In this document: positions 63,968-64,000 of the stretch, piece by piece | How the letters are laid out: each line of letters begins with the position of its first letter | Position numbering within the stretch: position 1 is the stretch's first letter | Origin: Zonotrichia leucophrys gambelii | Lineage: Eukaryota; Chordata; Aves; Passeriformes; Passerellidae | Direction: 5' to 3' | Length of the DNA: 64,000 nt | Assembly: GCF_028769735.1 (NCBI RefSeq) | Contig: NC_088171.1 | Span: forward strand, 145,473,917 to 145,537,916 | Program-made: the position numbers and the translations under genes | Notes under the pieces: generated by a model | What the model saw: only the letters and a program-made list of their open reading frames with translations | Told to the model about the DNA's origin: nothing | Databases searched by the model: none

Positions 63968-64000
<33 letters not shown>
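60928..64000 (-). other. 3' part of the intron upstream of the first visible ST3GAL1 exon
   Basis: Read on the minus strand for the exon encoding cytoplasmic tail, membrane anchor and stem. No frame with a hydrophobic anchor followed by a splice donor in the right phase was found. I infer that the start exon lies beyond 64000. The intron contains short AT-rich tracts (62180-62300) and ends at the window edge in an A-rich run (63955-64000). Confidence 0.65.

Noticed and set aside
63955..64000. A-rich run at the window edge considered as a retrocopy tail
   Set aside because: No intronless gene-like sequence precedes it and the right side is cut off.
1..64000. CRISPR arrays, bacterial operons, phage or plasmid features
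   Set aside because: The window is vertebrate nuclear DNA; no spaced direct repeats or bacterial gene organisation were seen.

Overview
The window is vertebrate nuclear DNA, almost certainly from a bird and probably a songbird. It has widely spaced split exons with GT-AG borders, CR1 LINE fragments with the avian 3'-end sequence, and several solitary LTRs whose core sequences I recognise as abundant in passerine genomes. There are no bacterial-style genes, operons or rRNA/tRNA genes. Most open reading frames are chance frames or simple-repeat translations.

The one gene I can support lies on the minus strand from about 47.2 kb to beyond the right edge. It is the 3' two thirds of a beta-galactoside alpha-2,3-sialyltransferase of the ST3GAL1 type. 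Five coding exons (60731-60927, 56040-56219, 51069-51114, 48788-48907, 47198-47371) join in one frame, each with canonical splice sites. Together they encode 238 residues and a stop codon. They hold sialylmotifs L, S, III and VS, so the Golgi-lumen catalytic domain is essentially complete. The exon(s) for the cytoplasmic tail, membrane anchor and stem must lie beyond position 64000. The 3' UTR runs leftward from 47197; AATAAA hexamers on the minus strand at 46984, 44614 and 43891 are possible ends. By eye the protein is about 70% identical to human ST3GAL1, so an avian ST3GAL1-like paralogue cannot be excluded.

From 1 to about 43 kb the window is intergenic: scattered CR1 pieces (10.4-11.1 kb, 40.7-41.0 kb), solo LTRs (13.1, 23.4, 27.9, 33.2 and 42.5 kb), and simple repeats. 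The most striking repeats are two long GGAA/TTCC arrays on opposite strands (6.1 and 9.1-9.5 kb). The gene's introns hold two more LTRs, both in the sense orientation of the gene (55.4 and 57.0-58.3 kb). The second has a clear 5-bp target duplication and sits in an older CR1 tail. The introns also hold two further CR1 fragments and an unrecognised 80-bp element present twice (51.8 and 60.1 kb).

I found no convincing new biological system. The best leads are the duplicated 80-bp intronic element, a near-perfect hairpin at 16.27 kb, the sense-oriented LTRs in the sialyltransferase introns, and the question of which ST3GAL1 paralogue this is.
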